Source of the DNA: JACVRN01 sp036389255
GTDB lineage: Bacteria; Acidobacteriota; Blastocatellia; Pyrinomonadales; Pyrinomonadaceae
Length of the DNA stretch: 64,000 bases
Assembly: GCA_036389255.1 (NCBI GenBank)
Contig: DASVQI010000023.1
Span: 148,598 to 212,597 of the forward strand
Direction: 5' to 3'
Shown: positions 52,472 through 60,287 of the stretch, in pieces
Layout: every line of letters starts with the position of its first letter
Position numbering within the stretch: the first letter of the stretch is position 1
Notes under the pieces: generated by a model
The model's database searches: none
Told to the model about the DNA's origin: nothing
What the model saw: only the letters and a program-made list of their open reading frames with translations
Translations under genes and position numbers: made by a program

Positions 52472-53449
52472 TTATTCGTGCTTCTCTATGTCCGGCGGCA
52501 GACTGCTCAGATGCGGCGGCGCATCAATCTCCGGGGATTCCGTGGAGTAGCTTTGACTACTGAACTTGTGCCAGCCCTCGCTGTTCCCTATGTAGTGCAG
52601 CGTCTGAAAAAGCACTATTTCCGGCCCGTTATAAGCGACGACGAAGTAGGAGCCTCCCAGCACAGGCTCAACGATGGTGGTGAATTTCTCCACTTTCAAG
52701 TGGGTCATCCCCTGCGAATAGATTATCTGCCCCGAGCCGCCGAGCAGCACCGGATGTTTTCTTTCATAATCCTGATAGACCTGTATGTTTGTGAGCATAG
52801 GATTCTGCACCAGATGCTGTATCGCACTTTCGCTCCAGACGGGAAACATGCGTTCGTTATGATAGACCTGTATCAACTTGTAATTGCTGTAAGCTGGCAT
52901 GGCTTGTTTAGCGATTATGTATTGATTCTCCTGCCATGTGCTGAGCTGCTCGTTCGGGTCGAACTTTGTCAGGGCCTCGCTAATCGGTGACCACTGAAGC
53001 ATGTGAATCTCTCCGTAATACTCCCAAGACCAACTGCTAATCAGTCGCCCCGTATCCGTATCAATCGAGACAGCCTTGTCGCGCTCTATGAAGTAGGTGT
53101 TCTTCTTCCGTAGCTCCTCGTTATCGCTGAGCGTCATCCATAGGTTGTCCTCCGCCCGCAGCAGCCAGAAATAGGTGTCTTCTCCGATGCTATAGAACTG
53201 CTGAACGGTCGCGCTGTGAGGCCGCTTAATCCGTGTGGCTTCGCAGAAGAGACGAAGGGCGGCATGACCGGGACGCTCACCTGACTGAATTGCCCCGCCC
53301 GGTATCACGTACTCGCCCGGATGCTCGCAGAGATGGAGCGTGGTGTTGCCGGGTTGCAGCGTCTTTCGGAAATCAATGACGTTATTTTGGGCCAGCAGGA
53401 CTTCCCAGCCGTTGTTGTTCCTGATTGCAAGGGTATAAGCCGAAGCCAT
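52472..53449 (-). CDS. Nudix-like protein with a degenerate Nudix box
   Basis: About 325 residues. Near residue 50 the Nudix-box-like phrase GGAIQSGERPGHAALRLFCEA matches GX5EX7R but then reads RLFCEA where the family has REUXEE. So two of three key glutamates and the following glycine are lost. It probably binds a nucleotide diphosphate without hydrolysing it, or is a structural relic. The C-terminal 150 residues are unique, with many aromatics. ATG 53449 has GGAGAATCAAAC upstream; the frame to 53476 is less likely. Between the methyltransferase-like gene and the helical gene. Confidence 0.6.
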   Translation of the reverse strand: MASAYTLAIRNNNGWEVLLAQNNVIDFRKTLQPGNTTLHLCEHPGEYVIPGGAIQSGERPGHAALRLFCEATRIKRPHSATVQQFYSIGEDTYFWLLRAEDNLWMTLSDNEELRKKNTYFIERDKAVSIDTDTGRLISSWSWEYYGEIHMLQWSPISEALTKFDPNEQLSTWQENQYIIAKQAMPAYSNYKLIQVYHNERMFPVWSESAIQHLVQNPMLTNIQVYQDYERKHPVLLGGSGQIIYSQGMTHLKVEKFTTIVEPVLGGSYFVVAYNGPEIVLFQTLHYIGNSEGWHKFSSQSYSTESPEIDAPPHLSSLPPDIEKHE

Positions 53450-53510
53450 GTTTGATTCTCCTTTACGGGAATCCATTCGTTCTCAACCTTTTGTCAGAGA
53501 GGCTCAAGGG

Positions 53511-54002
53511 TCAACTGCCAGCGCCCGCAACCTTGAGAGCCGAGGCGGCAGCCGCCTTGGCAAGCTCTATCGCGCGGTTGACCGTCGCGTCCGCGTCACC
53601 TTCCAGTCCGGCTTCGGCTTGATAGATTGCAGCTTCGAGCGTGATGTCTGCCTGATAGATTGTCGCTTCCAGTTTCGTGTCCGCTTCGTAATCACTGGCC
53701 GTCTTTTCAAAAGCCGCCTCGACCCTAGTCATGACCTCTCGCTCAATGGTATATGCAAGCGTCTCTTCGGCCAGATAAGCCGCGATGCCTTCGTTGATGG
53801 CCGCCACCTCTAGCGCGATTAAGACCGGAGCAAGCTCAACGGTCTTGTTCTTCAGAATCTGAACAGCCAACTGGTAAGCCTCTGTCGCCTGCGTAGTGCA
53901 AAGCGTGGCGGTCGTCTCGACAGTCGTCATGTCGAGCGTGGCTGCGGCCTCCGCTTCTGTAACGGCAAGCTGCGCGGCGGCGATGGCATCGGCTATTGAC
54001 AT
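53511..54002 (-). CDS. Alanine-rich helical protein of the RebB-like island
   Basis: About 163 residues, nearly all predicted helix. It contains internal repeats of the type LEATIYQADITLEAAIYQAEAGLE, a short tandem heptad-like pattern. No transmembrane helix or signal peptide is clear. It may assemble into fibres or coat the R-body-like polymer; this is inference from composition. Confidence 0.6.
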   Translation of the reverse strand: MSIADAIAAAQLAVTEAEAAATLDMTTVETTATLCTTQATEAYQLAVQILKNKTVELAPVLIALEVAAINEGIAAYLAEETLAYTIEREVMTRVEAAFEKTASDYEADTKLEATIYQADITLEAAIYQAEAGLEGDADATVNRAIELAKAAAASALKVAGAGS

Positions 54003-54032
54003 CAGAAACCGTTTGAAATGTGACGCTTCAAA

Positions 54033-54707
54033 TTATGTGAAAGAGCTATTGCCGGAATCGTAAAGCCTGAAAAATTTGGTCAGCACGCTCATGATAGTTA
54101 TCAATCCCTGATCGTTCCGGCTATCGTAAATTCTGGAGGCAAAAATGTACCCGCTCGCCATGGCTATTTCGTAAAATTTCCAGTATCGCCCGTCGGTTAA
54201 AATGCCGTGAGCGAGCCCCTGCTGGGAGGCCGTGATTTGCCAGAGCGTCATCATCTCCGCCAGCAGTTGATTCTCACCGACCGGAGCGTCTCCGAGAAAC
54301 GCCTTTGCTTCGATGATGACTGAGGGGTTATAAATCGGAACTGCTGTATTCTCATTAATGGCGGACAACAGGTAATCTATTCTGCCTGAGCCGATTCTAG
54401 CCATATTGGGGGCGATGGACTCTTCGGGAGTTACAATCAGGGATTGTGACCTGGAGAGGGCCATGGCGTAATAGATGAAATTATCTATATAAGTCCTGCG
54501 GCTGGCCTCTGACCTGTCAAGATTCCACCAATTCCTTGTATTAGTCAGGCGCGTAACGAAATCGTCGGTCAACTGTATTCTGGAAAAAGCTGGCACCAAG
54601 TCATCTGTAAATGTCACCGTGCCGCCGCCCGGAAACAACGCATTGGCAATCCCGGTTAGCATGTTTACCCTTGATAAGGCGTTGAAGTCGGAGAATGGAT
54701 TGCTCAT
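54033..54707 (-). CDS. PD-(D/E)XK nuclease-like protein (HsdR N-terminal type)
   Basis: About 224 residues. The core RIDYLLSAINENTAVPIYNPSVIIEAKAFLG fits the D...ExK nuclease motif, and AHGILTDGRYWKFYEIA is the phrase that usually follows it in type I restriction subunit N-terminal domains. No helicase follows, so it is a stand-alone domain. Start ATG 54707 has GAAG upstream; the frame to 54743 overlaps the DUF3309 gene region. It could cleave DNA or be inactive. Confidence 0.7.
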   Translation of the reverse strand: MSNPFSDFNALSRVNMLTGIANALFPGGGTVTFTDDLVPAFSRIQLTDDFVTRLTNTRNWWNLDRSEASRRTYIDNFIYYAMALSRSQSLIVTPEESIAPNMARIGSGRIDYLLSAINENTAVPIYNPSVIIEAKAFLGDAPVGENQLLAEMMTLWQITASQQGLAHGILTDGRYWKFYEIAMASGYIFASRIYDSRNDQGLITIMSVLTKFFRLYDSGNSSFT

Positions 54708-54761
54708 ATTATTCTTCGTAATACATGAACCAAGTTGCTCCAAAGCATAGTGTGATTCCTG

Positions 54762-54920
54762 TTAGAGACGACCCAGAAGCAGCAAGATAAGAAGGATGAT
54801 GAGAATGAGGCCGAGCACTCCGCTCGGGTAATAGTTCCAGCGCCTGCTATAAGGCCATGTCGGAATGGCAAAGACCAGCAGCACGACTAGGATGATAATG
54901 ACAATGTACCTTGATGACAT
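54762..54920 (-). CDS. DUF3309 small membrane protein (52 aa)
   Basis: A 52-residue peptide: two hydrophobic helices (YIVIIILVVLLVFAIPTW and SGVLGLILIILLILLLLG) around a PYSRRWNYYPSG turn. This is the DUF3309 pattern, in which a middle PTWPYSR...GYxPSG turn is conserved. It would sit in the membrane. The start ATG 54920 has GGAGAAGAG upstream. It is encoded between the first RebB-like paralogue group and the nuclease-like gene. Confidence 0.85.
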   Translation of the reverse strand: MSSRYIVIIILVVLLVFAIPTWPYSRRWNYYPSGVLGLILIILLILLLLGRL

Positions 54921-54968
54921 CTCTCTTCTCCTTCCTGCGGGCAGCTCACACGAGGGCTAAACGAGGGG

Positions 54969-55013
54969 CGGGCGACAGAAGACGCTTTAATGTTTACTCT
55001 CTTCTGTCGCCCG
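54969..55013 (-). promoter_or_regulatory. Hairpin between a RebB-like gene and the DUF3309 gene
   Basis: CGGGCGACAGAAG and CTTCTGTCGCCCG form a perfect 13-bp stem with a 19-base loop. There is no T run after it, so it may be an mRNA-stabilising or processing hairpin rather than a terminator. Confidence 0.5.
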
Positions 55014-55116
55014 TTTAATCTAGAAGGTCGCGCTGCGAGCTTGGCATGGCCCGGCTCTCCTTCCTTCTACAGTTAGCGTTTCTACCGAGAGAACCTTCCG
55101 TAGACTTTGTGACTAA

Positions 55117-55884
55117 TCACGTTCCCGTCGGCGTCGTAGGCAGTGTGGCCAGACTAACCACGACAGGGAACTTAGCCTCGTTGACGGTGAAGACCGACGG
55201 GGTCGCCGTATTATCCTCAACTCCGGGGCCGCCCGAGCTGGTAATCTCTATGATAATCGGGAATATGGTTTGAGGGACGGTGATGGCCGTTCCGTTTTTA
55301 GGGTCTTGATTGGGACTGCCCTGAAGGTAGAACTCGATTGGAAATCCGTTTGTGCCTAAAGTGACGATTGTCCCCCCGCGCGGATGGCGCTTGACGGTGG
55401 GCCGGGTCGCCCCAAGTAGAACCGAGAGCGTGACGGGGAAGTTGCCCGTCTGTCCCTTGAAGGTCGAGCCGCCTGCCTGATTCAGTGAAACGGTCGGCAA
55501 GGGCGGCTTTGGGCGAGGCTTAACGGATGTCCCACTGACAGCCGCTTTCAAATCCATTAGCTGCTGCGCCACGTCGTTGCCCGTGTCCATCTTGACTACT
55601 GCCACAGCCTCCATAGGATTTATATCCGCAACTAGATTGACAGTGCTGCCCAGCACTGACTGGGCCACCTGATTCATGGCCTGCTGGTTGGCGACGGTGT
55701 TCTGCTGTGAGCTATTGTTATTATTGATGGCGTTACTATAGGACAGGTTAGCCAAACTGGAGGGCTGGCCAGTGATGGAGGAGAAGCCCCCCAGAGCGAT
55801 TGATTCGATAATGTCATCCGGCAGTACAGACTGCGCGTCCGCAGGTGATGGCCGGGGATTGTTGGGATTGGGATCGTCAGCCAT
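55117..55884 (-). CDS. RebB-like (R-body) protein with C-terminal beta extension
   Basis: About 255 residues. The first 120 match the four other RebB-like paralogues in the island (LPDDIIESIALGGFSSITGQPSSLANLSYSNAI, then SQQNTVANQQAMNQ and NLVADINPMEAVAVVKMDTGND). Then a proline-rich linker (KPRPKPPLPTV) leads to a beta-rich region with four FPV/FPI strands (NFPVTLSVLL, GFPIEFYLQG, IFPIIIEITS, KFPVVVSLAT). None of the other paralogues has this part. It may cap or anchor an R-body-like ribbon or bind a target. GGAGCTAAGTC precedes the ATG. Confidence 0.75.
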   Translation of the reverse strand: MADDPNPNNPRPSPADAQSVLPDDIIESIALGGFSSITGQPSSLANLSYSNAINNNNSSQQNTVANQQAMNQVAQSVLGSTVNLVADINPMEAVAVVKMDTGNDVAQQLMDLKAAVSGTSVKPRPKPPLPTVSLNQAGGSTFKGQTGNFPVTLSVLLGATRPTVKRHPRGGTIVTLGTNGFPIEFYLQGSPNQDPKNGTAITVPQTIFPIIIEITSSGGPGVEDNTATPSVFTVNEAKFPVVVSLATLPTTPTGT

Positions 55885-55925
55885 GACTTAGCTCCTTTTA
55901 GCTTTCGGCTCTATTCGGTCGCCCC

Positions 55926-55957
55926 CTCATGTCCCGGTTGATTAGCCGGGACATGAG
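55926..55957 (-). promoter_or_regulatory. Hairpin between RebB-like genes
   Basis: CTCATGTCCCGG and CCGGGACATGAG, a 12-bp perfect stem with an 8-base loop, lie in the gap upstream of the 255-residue paralogue. No T run; possible mRNA-stability element. Confidence 0.5.
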
Positions 55958-55995
55958 TTCTCAAAAGACCGACATTGACAGGCTTCGTGACAGCT

Positions 55996-56379
55996 CTATC
56001 TTGGAACGATTGGCTGCGGGGCAAAGGCCGAGACTGTCCCCTTGAGGTCTGCCAACTGCTCCGCGACATCGTTGCCCGTGTCCAGCTTGACTGCCGCGGC
56101 GGCCTCCATCGGGCTCAAGTTCGCCACCAAGTTGACAGCCTTGCCCGTGACGGTCACGCCAAGCTGGTTCAATCCCTGCTGATTAGAGACCGCGTTCTGC
56201 TGCGAGAGATTGACGTTGCTAATCAGATTGGCGTAAGCCAGGTTAGACAACATGCTTGACTGCTCGGCCACGCTCTTGACGTTGCCGATGGCGATTGACT
56301 CCCGTATGTCGTCGGGAAGAGCTGATGACGATGTGGTGACGACCGGATCATCGTCGTCAATAACTATTCTATCAGGCAT
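55996..56379 (-). CDS. RebB-like R-body protein
   Basis: About 127 residues: a conserved DDIRESIAIGNVKSVAEQSS, an SNLAYANLISNVNLSQQNAVSNQQ helix, a VNLVANLSPMEAAAAVKLDTGNDVAEQLADLKG helix. The pattern of the N-term (xxVxEx-P/S-x-xxxxNL), the QQNA-xx-QQ segment and the hydrophobic close follows RebB of killer bacteria (PF11747 family). It has no signal peptide. ATG 56379 has GGAGCGC upstream. The DNA is nearly identical to the next paralogue over 118 bases. Confidence 0.75.
   Translation of the reverse strand: MPDRIVIDDDDPVVTTSSSALPDDIRESIAIGNVKSVAEQSSMLSNLAYANLISNVNLSQQNAVSNQQGLNQLGVTVTGKAVNLVANLSPMEAAAAVKLDTGNDVAEQLADLKGTVSAFAPQPIVPR
56175..56292 (-). repeat. 118-bp direct repeat in RebB-like genes, copy 1
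   Basis: The 118 bases here are identical to 56681-56798, so these two tandem paralogues arose by recent duplication or are kept alike by gene conversion. Confidence 0.9.
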
Positions 56380-56516
56380 TGAAGCGCTCCTTTCGTCCGT
56401 TATGGACTTGTTGCCTTCGTGCTGAATCAATCTCTAATCTAGCCGGGCGAGCGGCTATGTCAGAGTTGACAGCAGATTTATTCCTTAACAGGCTATTAGT
56501 CACAAACCGGCTGCGG

Positions 56517-56849
56517 CTAGGTCGTGGGGAAGCTGGCGAGCGTGCCCTTGAGGTCTGCCAACTGCTCCGCGACATCGTTGCCCGTGTCCAGCTTGACCAC
56601 TGCCACAGCTTCCATAGGACTCAGGTTCGCCACTAGATTCACGACCTTACCTGTTACGGTCAGACCTAGCTGGTTCATCGCCTGCTGATTAGAGACCGCG
56701 TTCTGCTGCGAGAGATTGACGTTGCTAATCAGATTGGCGTAAGCCAGGTTAGACAACATGCTTGACTGCTCGGCCACGCTCTTGACGTTGCCGATGGCAA
56801 TTGATTCCCGTATGTCATCGGGAAGGGATGATGATGCATCTAGCGCCAT
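56517..56849 (-). CDS. RebB-like R-body protein
   Basis: About 110 residues, nearly identical over the core to the preceding paralogue (DDIRESIAIGNVKSVAEQSS, QQAMNQLGLTVTGKVVNLVA, MEAVAVVKLDTGNDVAEQLA). It has a short N-terminus MALDASSS and no extension, so it is the minimal form. GGAG lies before the ATG. It is part of the tandem array of five. Confidence 0.75.
   Translation of the reverse strand: MALDASSSLPDDIRESIAIGNVKSVAEQSSMLSNLAYANLISNVNLSQQNAVSNQQAMNQLGLTVTGKVVNLVANLSPMEAVAVVKLDTGNDVAEQLADLKGTLASFPTT
56681..56798 (-). repeat. 118-bp direct repeat in RebB-like genes, copy 2
   Basis: Identical to 56175-56292; see that entry. Confidence 0.9.
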
Positions 56850-56943
56850 TGATTTGCTCCTTTAATCTTAGAAGTGTGAATTGTTGGCCCTGGCTATGCC
56901 GGGAACACAAGAAAGTTACGAACAATGCCGGAAGCGTCTCTTG

Positions 56944-57312
56944 CTAGTAGCGCCTCCTTAACGACAGAAGAGTGCCCTTAATGTCTGCCAACTGCTCCGC
57001 GACATCATTGCCCGTGTCCAGCTTGGCTACGGCGGTCGCCTCTACGGGACTGAGGCTTGAGACCAGTTTGTTAATCTTGCCGCTCACCGTCCTGCCGAGC
57101 TGGTTCAATCCCTGCTGATTAGAGACGGCGTTCTGCTGCGAGAGATTGTCGTTGCTTATTACATCTGCGTAAGCCAGGTTAGACAACATGTTTGGCTGCT
57201 CGGCCACGCTCTTGAGATTACCGATGGCGATTGATTCCCGTATGTCGTCGGGAAGAGCTGACGAGCTTACCCGCCTTCTGCGAGCCCGGTCTTCATAAAC
57301 AACTCTTGCCAT
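56944..57312 (-). CDS. RebB-like R-body protein
   Basis: About 122 residues. The N-terminus is basic (MARVVYEDRARRRRVSSS), then DDIRESIAIGNLKSVAEQPN, QQNAVSNQQGLNQLGRTVSGK and a hydrophobic close with a basic tail (SLRRRY). Similar to its neighbours but more diverged. The basic ends set it apart and may bind nucleic acid or membranes. ATG 57312 has AAGGAAAAC upstream. Confidence 0.72.
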   Translation of the reverse strand: MARVVYEDRARRRRVSSSALPDDIRESIAIGNLKSVAEQPNMLSNLAYADVISNDNLSQQNAVSNQQGLNQLGRTVSGKINKLVSSLSPVEATAVAKLDTGNDVAEQLADIKGTLLSLRRRY

Positions 57313-57346
57313 ATCTGTTTTCCTTTCCATCCCTCAAGAATGACTT

Positions 57347-57859
57347 TTACTGACTTCCTTTGGAACCGGGCGGACGCCGCTTGCCGCGCGCTCTGCTCCG
57401 TTCTGTTTTAGCGTTGGCCGTATCGCTGGCGGCCTGTGGTGTGCTCGCCGTGAAATTCGACTTCGGCTGCGGCTGGGGGGGCATTGGCATTGAATGCGCT
57501 ACTGCCCCGCCGGACGTAGCCGGTGCGCCTGAACCGCCGGCATGAGCGGCTCCCTGATTCATCTGAGCGAACATCTGCATAATCTGCTGAAACATCTGAA
57601 GCTGCTGAGCCGCGTTCGCGTTCGTTGGATTAATGTTTGCGATTAGCTCCACACATTTGCTGACGATGGTCAGCTCCAGTTGGAACATTGCCTGTTGATT
57701 AGAGAGCGCGTTCTGCTGCGCCAGATTCGTGTTGGCAATCTGGTTGGCAAGCGCAAGATTAGACAAGATAGCGGGCTGTTCCCCGACCGCCATCGCCGTC
57801 GAGTTAGCAATCGCATCTATCAACTCGTTTGAAATATTATCTGTACTGCCGTTAGGCAT
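57347..57859 (-). CDS. RebB-like R-body protein, most diverged, with long tail
   Basis: About 170 residues. Its first 75 residues (LIDAIANSTAMAVGEQPAILSNLALANQI, then AQQNALSNQQAMFQ) are the most like RebB of all five: the AVGEQPAI phrase parallels VxGEAPAM in RebB. A Met-rich helix (QMFQQIMQMFAQMNQGAA) follows, then a Pro/Gly-rich tail ending KRRPPGSKGSQ. First of the paralogues to be transcribed after the sigma/TPR gene. AGGACATAAAG precedes the ATG. Confidence 0.75.
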   Translation of the reverse strand: MPNGSTDNISNELIDAIANSTAMAVGEQPAILSNLALANQIANTNLAQQNALSNQQAMFQLELTIVSKCVELIANINPTNANAAQQLQMFQQIMQMFAQMNQGAAHAGGSGAPATSGGAVAHSMPMPPQPQPKSNFTASTPQAASDTANAKTERSRARGKRRPPGSKGSQ

Positions 57860-57965
57860 CTTTATGTCCTAATTAACAAACGTTCGTTGATGTTACTTGT
57901 CTTTTCATCTTATAGACGATGCGCGGCCAGCTTTTGTGAACTGCTGGCGTCCGGCAGCTCAAGCT

Positions 57966-60287
57966 TCAGGAGGTAACTCTGAGACGCGCCTCCAATCTCT
58001 TCAGCTTCTCCTGAGCTTTGCGGCGCGCAGGATAGAGCAGGTGATGCTCAAGCGCGACCACGTAGCTTTGCACCGCGCCCAGCCTATCGCCCAGAGCTTC
58101 GAGCGCCTGTCCCCTGCGATAATGAATGATTGACGGATGGTGAGATGACAGCGCAAGGGCTTTCTGCATAGCCCTTTCGAACCATTCGCGCGCGCGTCTC
58201 TCCTGTCCCAGCAGGCGATTACTTTCGCCCAGCCAAAGCGCCGCTATGACCGGTTGCGTATCACTGGCATCCTCCGGCAACTGCTCCCACCCCTCTACCA
58301 GAGCGTTAATCGCTTCTGCGTGCCTGCCTGCAAGCGCCAGCACTCTCCCGTGTTGCAACCGTGCGGCGGCAAGGCGCGGCTCAAGTTGCAGTCCGTGCGC
58401 TGAGACTGTGCAGGCCCGCTCGGCGTCCTTCATACTCTCAATAAGCAGTCGCGCGACGGTCGCCCACGCGCACCATTGTTCAGAAAACCATCTCAGCATC
58501 TCGTCTAGTAAAAAGCGCAGGCGGTCTAAGTCTCGGGCTTGAGCGTAGATTTTGGCTGCCGTTTGCAGCGTCTCGTAATGACAGGAATCAAGACCGTAGG
58601 CTTGATTAATCGCCAGACGCGCAGATTCCGTCTTGCCTGTGCGAAACAGCCATCGCGCGTAGCTGAGCCAGCCTGCCGGACTGTTCGGATGCCGCTCCGT
58701 GAAGGCGCTCAGGATTGAAAGCCCCCTTTCCCATTCTCCGCGAAAGATGTAGTAAAGAGCCGACGATTCATGCGTCTCCGCGACGTTCGGAGCCAGACGT
58801 AAAGCCCTGCGAATTAGCTGCCGTGTCTCCTTGCCCTCTTCTCCATACACCTCGCCCGCCTGCGAACGCTGGTCTGCGAGCAGCTTGATGGCAGGGACGT
58901 TTTCAGGGTCTAGCCTCAGCGCGCGCGTGATGCGCCTTCTAGCCTGAATGGTGCGCCCGAGCGCCGTGAGCGCCGTGTAGCTGTAGGTGAGCGCAACCGT
59001 GTCGTCCGCGTTTTTTTTCAGAGACTGGTCGAATATCTGTAGAGCTTTGACGGGCATCCCCGCTCGTAAATATGTTAAACCCAGATATTGCCTGTGAATT
59101 ATATTGTTAGGCTCAAGCAGAGACGCCTGTTGAAACTCGCGCGCGGCGGCGGCGTAATTGGCCTTACAGGCTTCGATTTGTCCGCAGATATGATGCCACG
59201 TAGCATCGTCTTCAGCCGTCACCATCAAGGCGCACTTGTAGACGGTAATGGCTTCATCGTGCCGCTCCAGCAGGTGCAGGATATTGCCTAAGTACAGATA
59301 GGCTTCTATCAGGCAGGGCTGTTTTTCAATTACTTTGCGGTACTCTGCGACCGCCTCTCTCCAATGGCCTTTCTTGTAGAGCGAGCAAGATAACTCCCAG
59401 CGCTTTTTCCAGCCGTTGGGATGGTTCTGCACATATTTGTCCAGCGTTTCAATCTTGAGGTTCTGGCGCATGTTGTGGCCGATAAGTATTTGAAAACTCA
59501 TCTCACATCCGGAGGGCAGTATGACAGGCACCAGCCTGACGACGCCCGAAGCGTTCAGACCCGCGCTCTCTTGATCCGGCGCACGCATCATAGCCTCCGC
59601 AGGAAGCCTGGCCCCTGTCTCTTCGAACTCTTCCGGGGGCTCGACAGGCCCTAACTCTTCTCTCAATTTGTCGCGTAGAAAAGCGCGCGCCTGTTGCACG
59701 CGCTTGCGCACGTTATCGTTCGAGAGTTTGAGACGCAGCGCTATGTCTTCATAATTTACGCCGTGAAGAAAGCGCAGGACGAACGGCTGGCGCAGGTTAG
59801 GAGAGAGGGCGTTAATCAGGCGCAAGAGATGAAAGCCCATCTCGCGCTGCAACATCATCTCTTCGGGCGAGTCGGCGGAATAAGCCAGCGCCTTAAGGTC
59901 TGCGACCGTAATCTCTTCAATATGCTCCACGACCTCCAGTTGCCGCTTGCGCTCGCGGTGTATGTCCACGCAGAGGTTATTAGCCATGCGGGCGAGCCAC
60001 GCCTTGAGATTGATAATCTTGCCGGCGTGTCCCGGCAATTTGTCCCACGCTTTTATCATCACGCGACTGAGCGCGTCTTCGGCGTCGGCGTGAACTCCGC
60101 CCATCTGTCTTAAACAAACTGTGTAAAGATAGTTTCGATAAAGCTCCCACAGTTTCCAGAATGCCTTAGCGTCACCCTCGGCAACGCGGCGCAGTAATTT
60201 CAGCGCCTCCTTCTCATTACCCGGCTCAGACTCTCCGTTCTCCTCAATTTGATAAGCACAGTCTCTCGATAACTTTGGTTGAAGCAC
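57966..60287 (-). CDS. ECF sigma factor fused to a TPR array, regulator of the RebB-like island
   Basis: About 773 residues. The first 220 are an ECF sigma factor: region 2 (AFWKLWELYRNYLYTVCLRQM, DAEDALSRVMIKAWDKL, LKAWLARMANNLCVD) and region 4 (FVLRFLHGVNYEDIALRLKLSNDNVRKRVQQARAFLRDKL). A linker follows. From residue about 280 on come 12-14 TPR-like repeats (e.g. WREAVAEYRKVIEKQPCLIEAYLYLG and YAAAAREFQQASLLEPNNII). The TPR part should bind protein, perhaps a signal or anti-sigma. GTG 60287 has GGAG upstream. It lies at the head of the same-strand array, a position suited to control it. Confidence 0.8.
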   Translation of the reverse strand: MLQPKLSRDCAYQIEENGESEPGNEKEALKLLRRVAEGDAKAFWKLWELYRNYLYTVCLRQMGGVHADAEDALSRVMIKAWDKLPGHAGKIINLKAWLARMANNLCVDIHRERKRQLEVVEHIEEITVADLKALAYSADSPEEMMLQREMGFHLLRLINALSPNLRQPFVLRFLHGVNYEDIALRLKLSNDNVRKRVQQARAFLRDKLREELGPVEPPEEFEETGARLPAEAMMRAPDQESAGLNASGVVRLVPVILPSGCEMSFQILIGHNMRQNLKIETLDKYVQNHPNGWKKRWELSCSLYKKGHWREAVAEYRKVIEKQPCLIEAYLYLGNILHLLERHDEAITVYKCALMVTAEDDATWHHICGQIEACKANYAAAAREFQQASLLEPNNIIHRQYLGLTYLRAGMPVKALQIFDQSLKKNADDTVALTYSYTALTALGRTIQARRRITRALRLDPENVPAIKLLADQRSQAGEVYGEEGKETRQLIRRALRLAPNVAETHESSALYYIFRGEWERGLSILSAFTERHPNSPAGWLSYARWLFRTGKTESARLAINQAYGLDSCHYETLQTAAKIYAQARDLDRLRFLLDEMLRWFSEQWCAWATVARLLIESMKDAERACTVSAHGLQLEPRLAAARLQHGRVLALAGRHAEAINALVEGWEQLPEDASDTQPVIAALWLGESNRLLGQERRAREWFERAMQKALALSSHHPSIIHYRRGQALEALGDRLGAVQSYVVALEHHLLYPARRKAQEKLKRLEARLRVTS

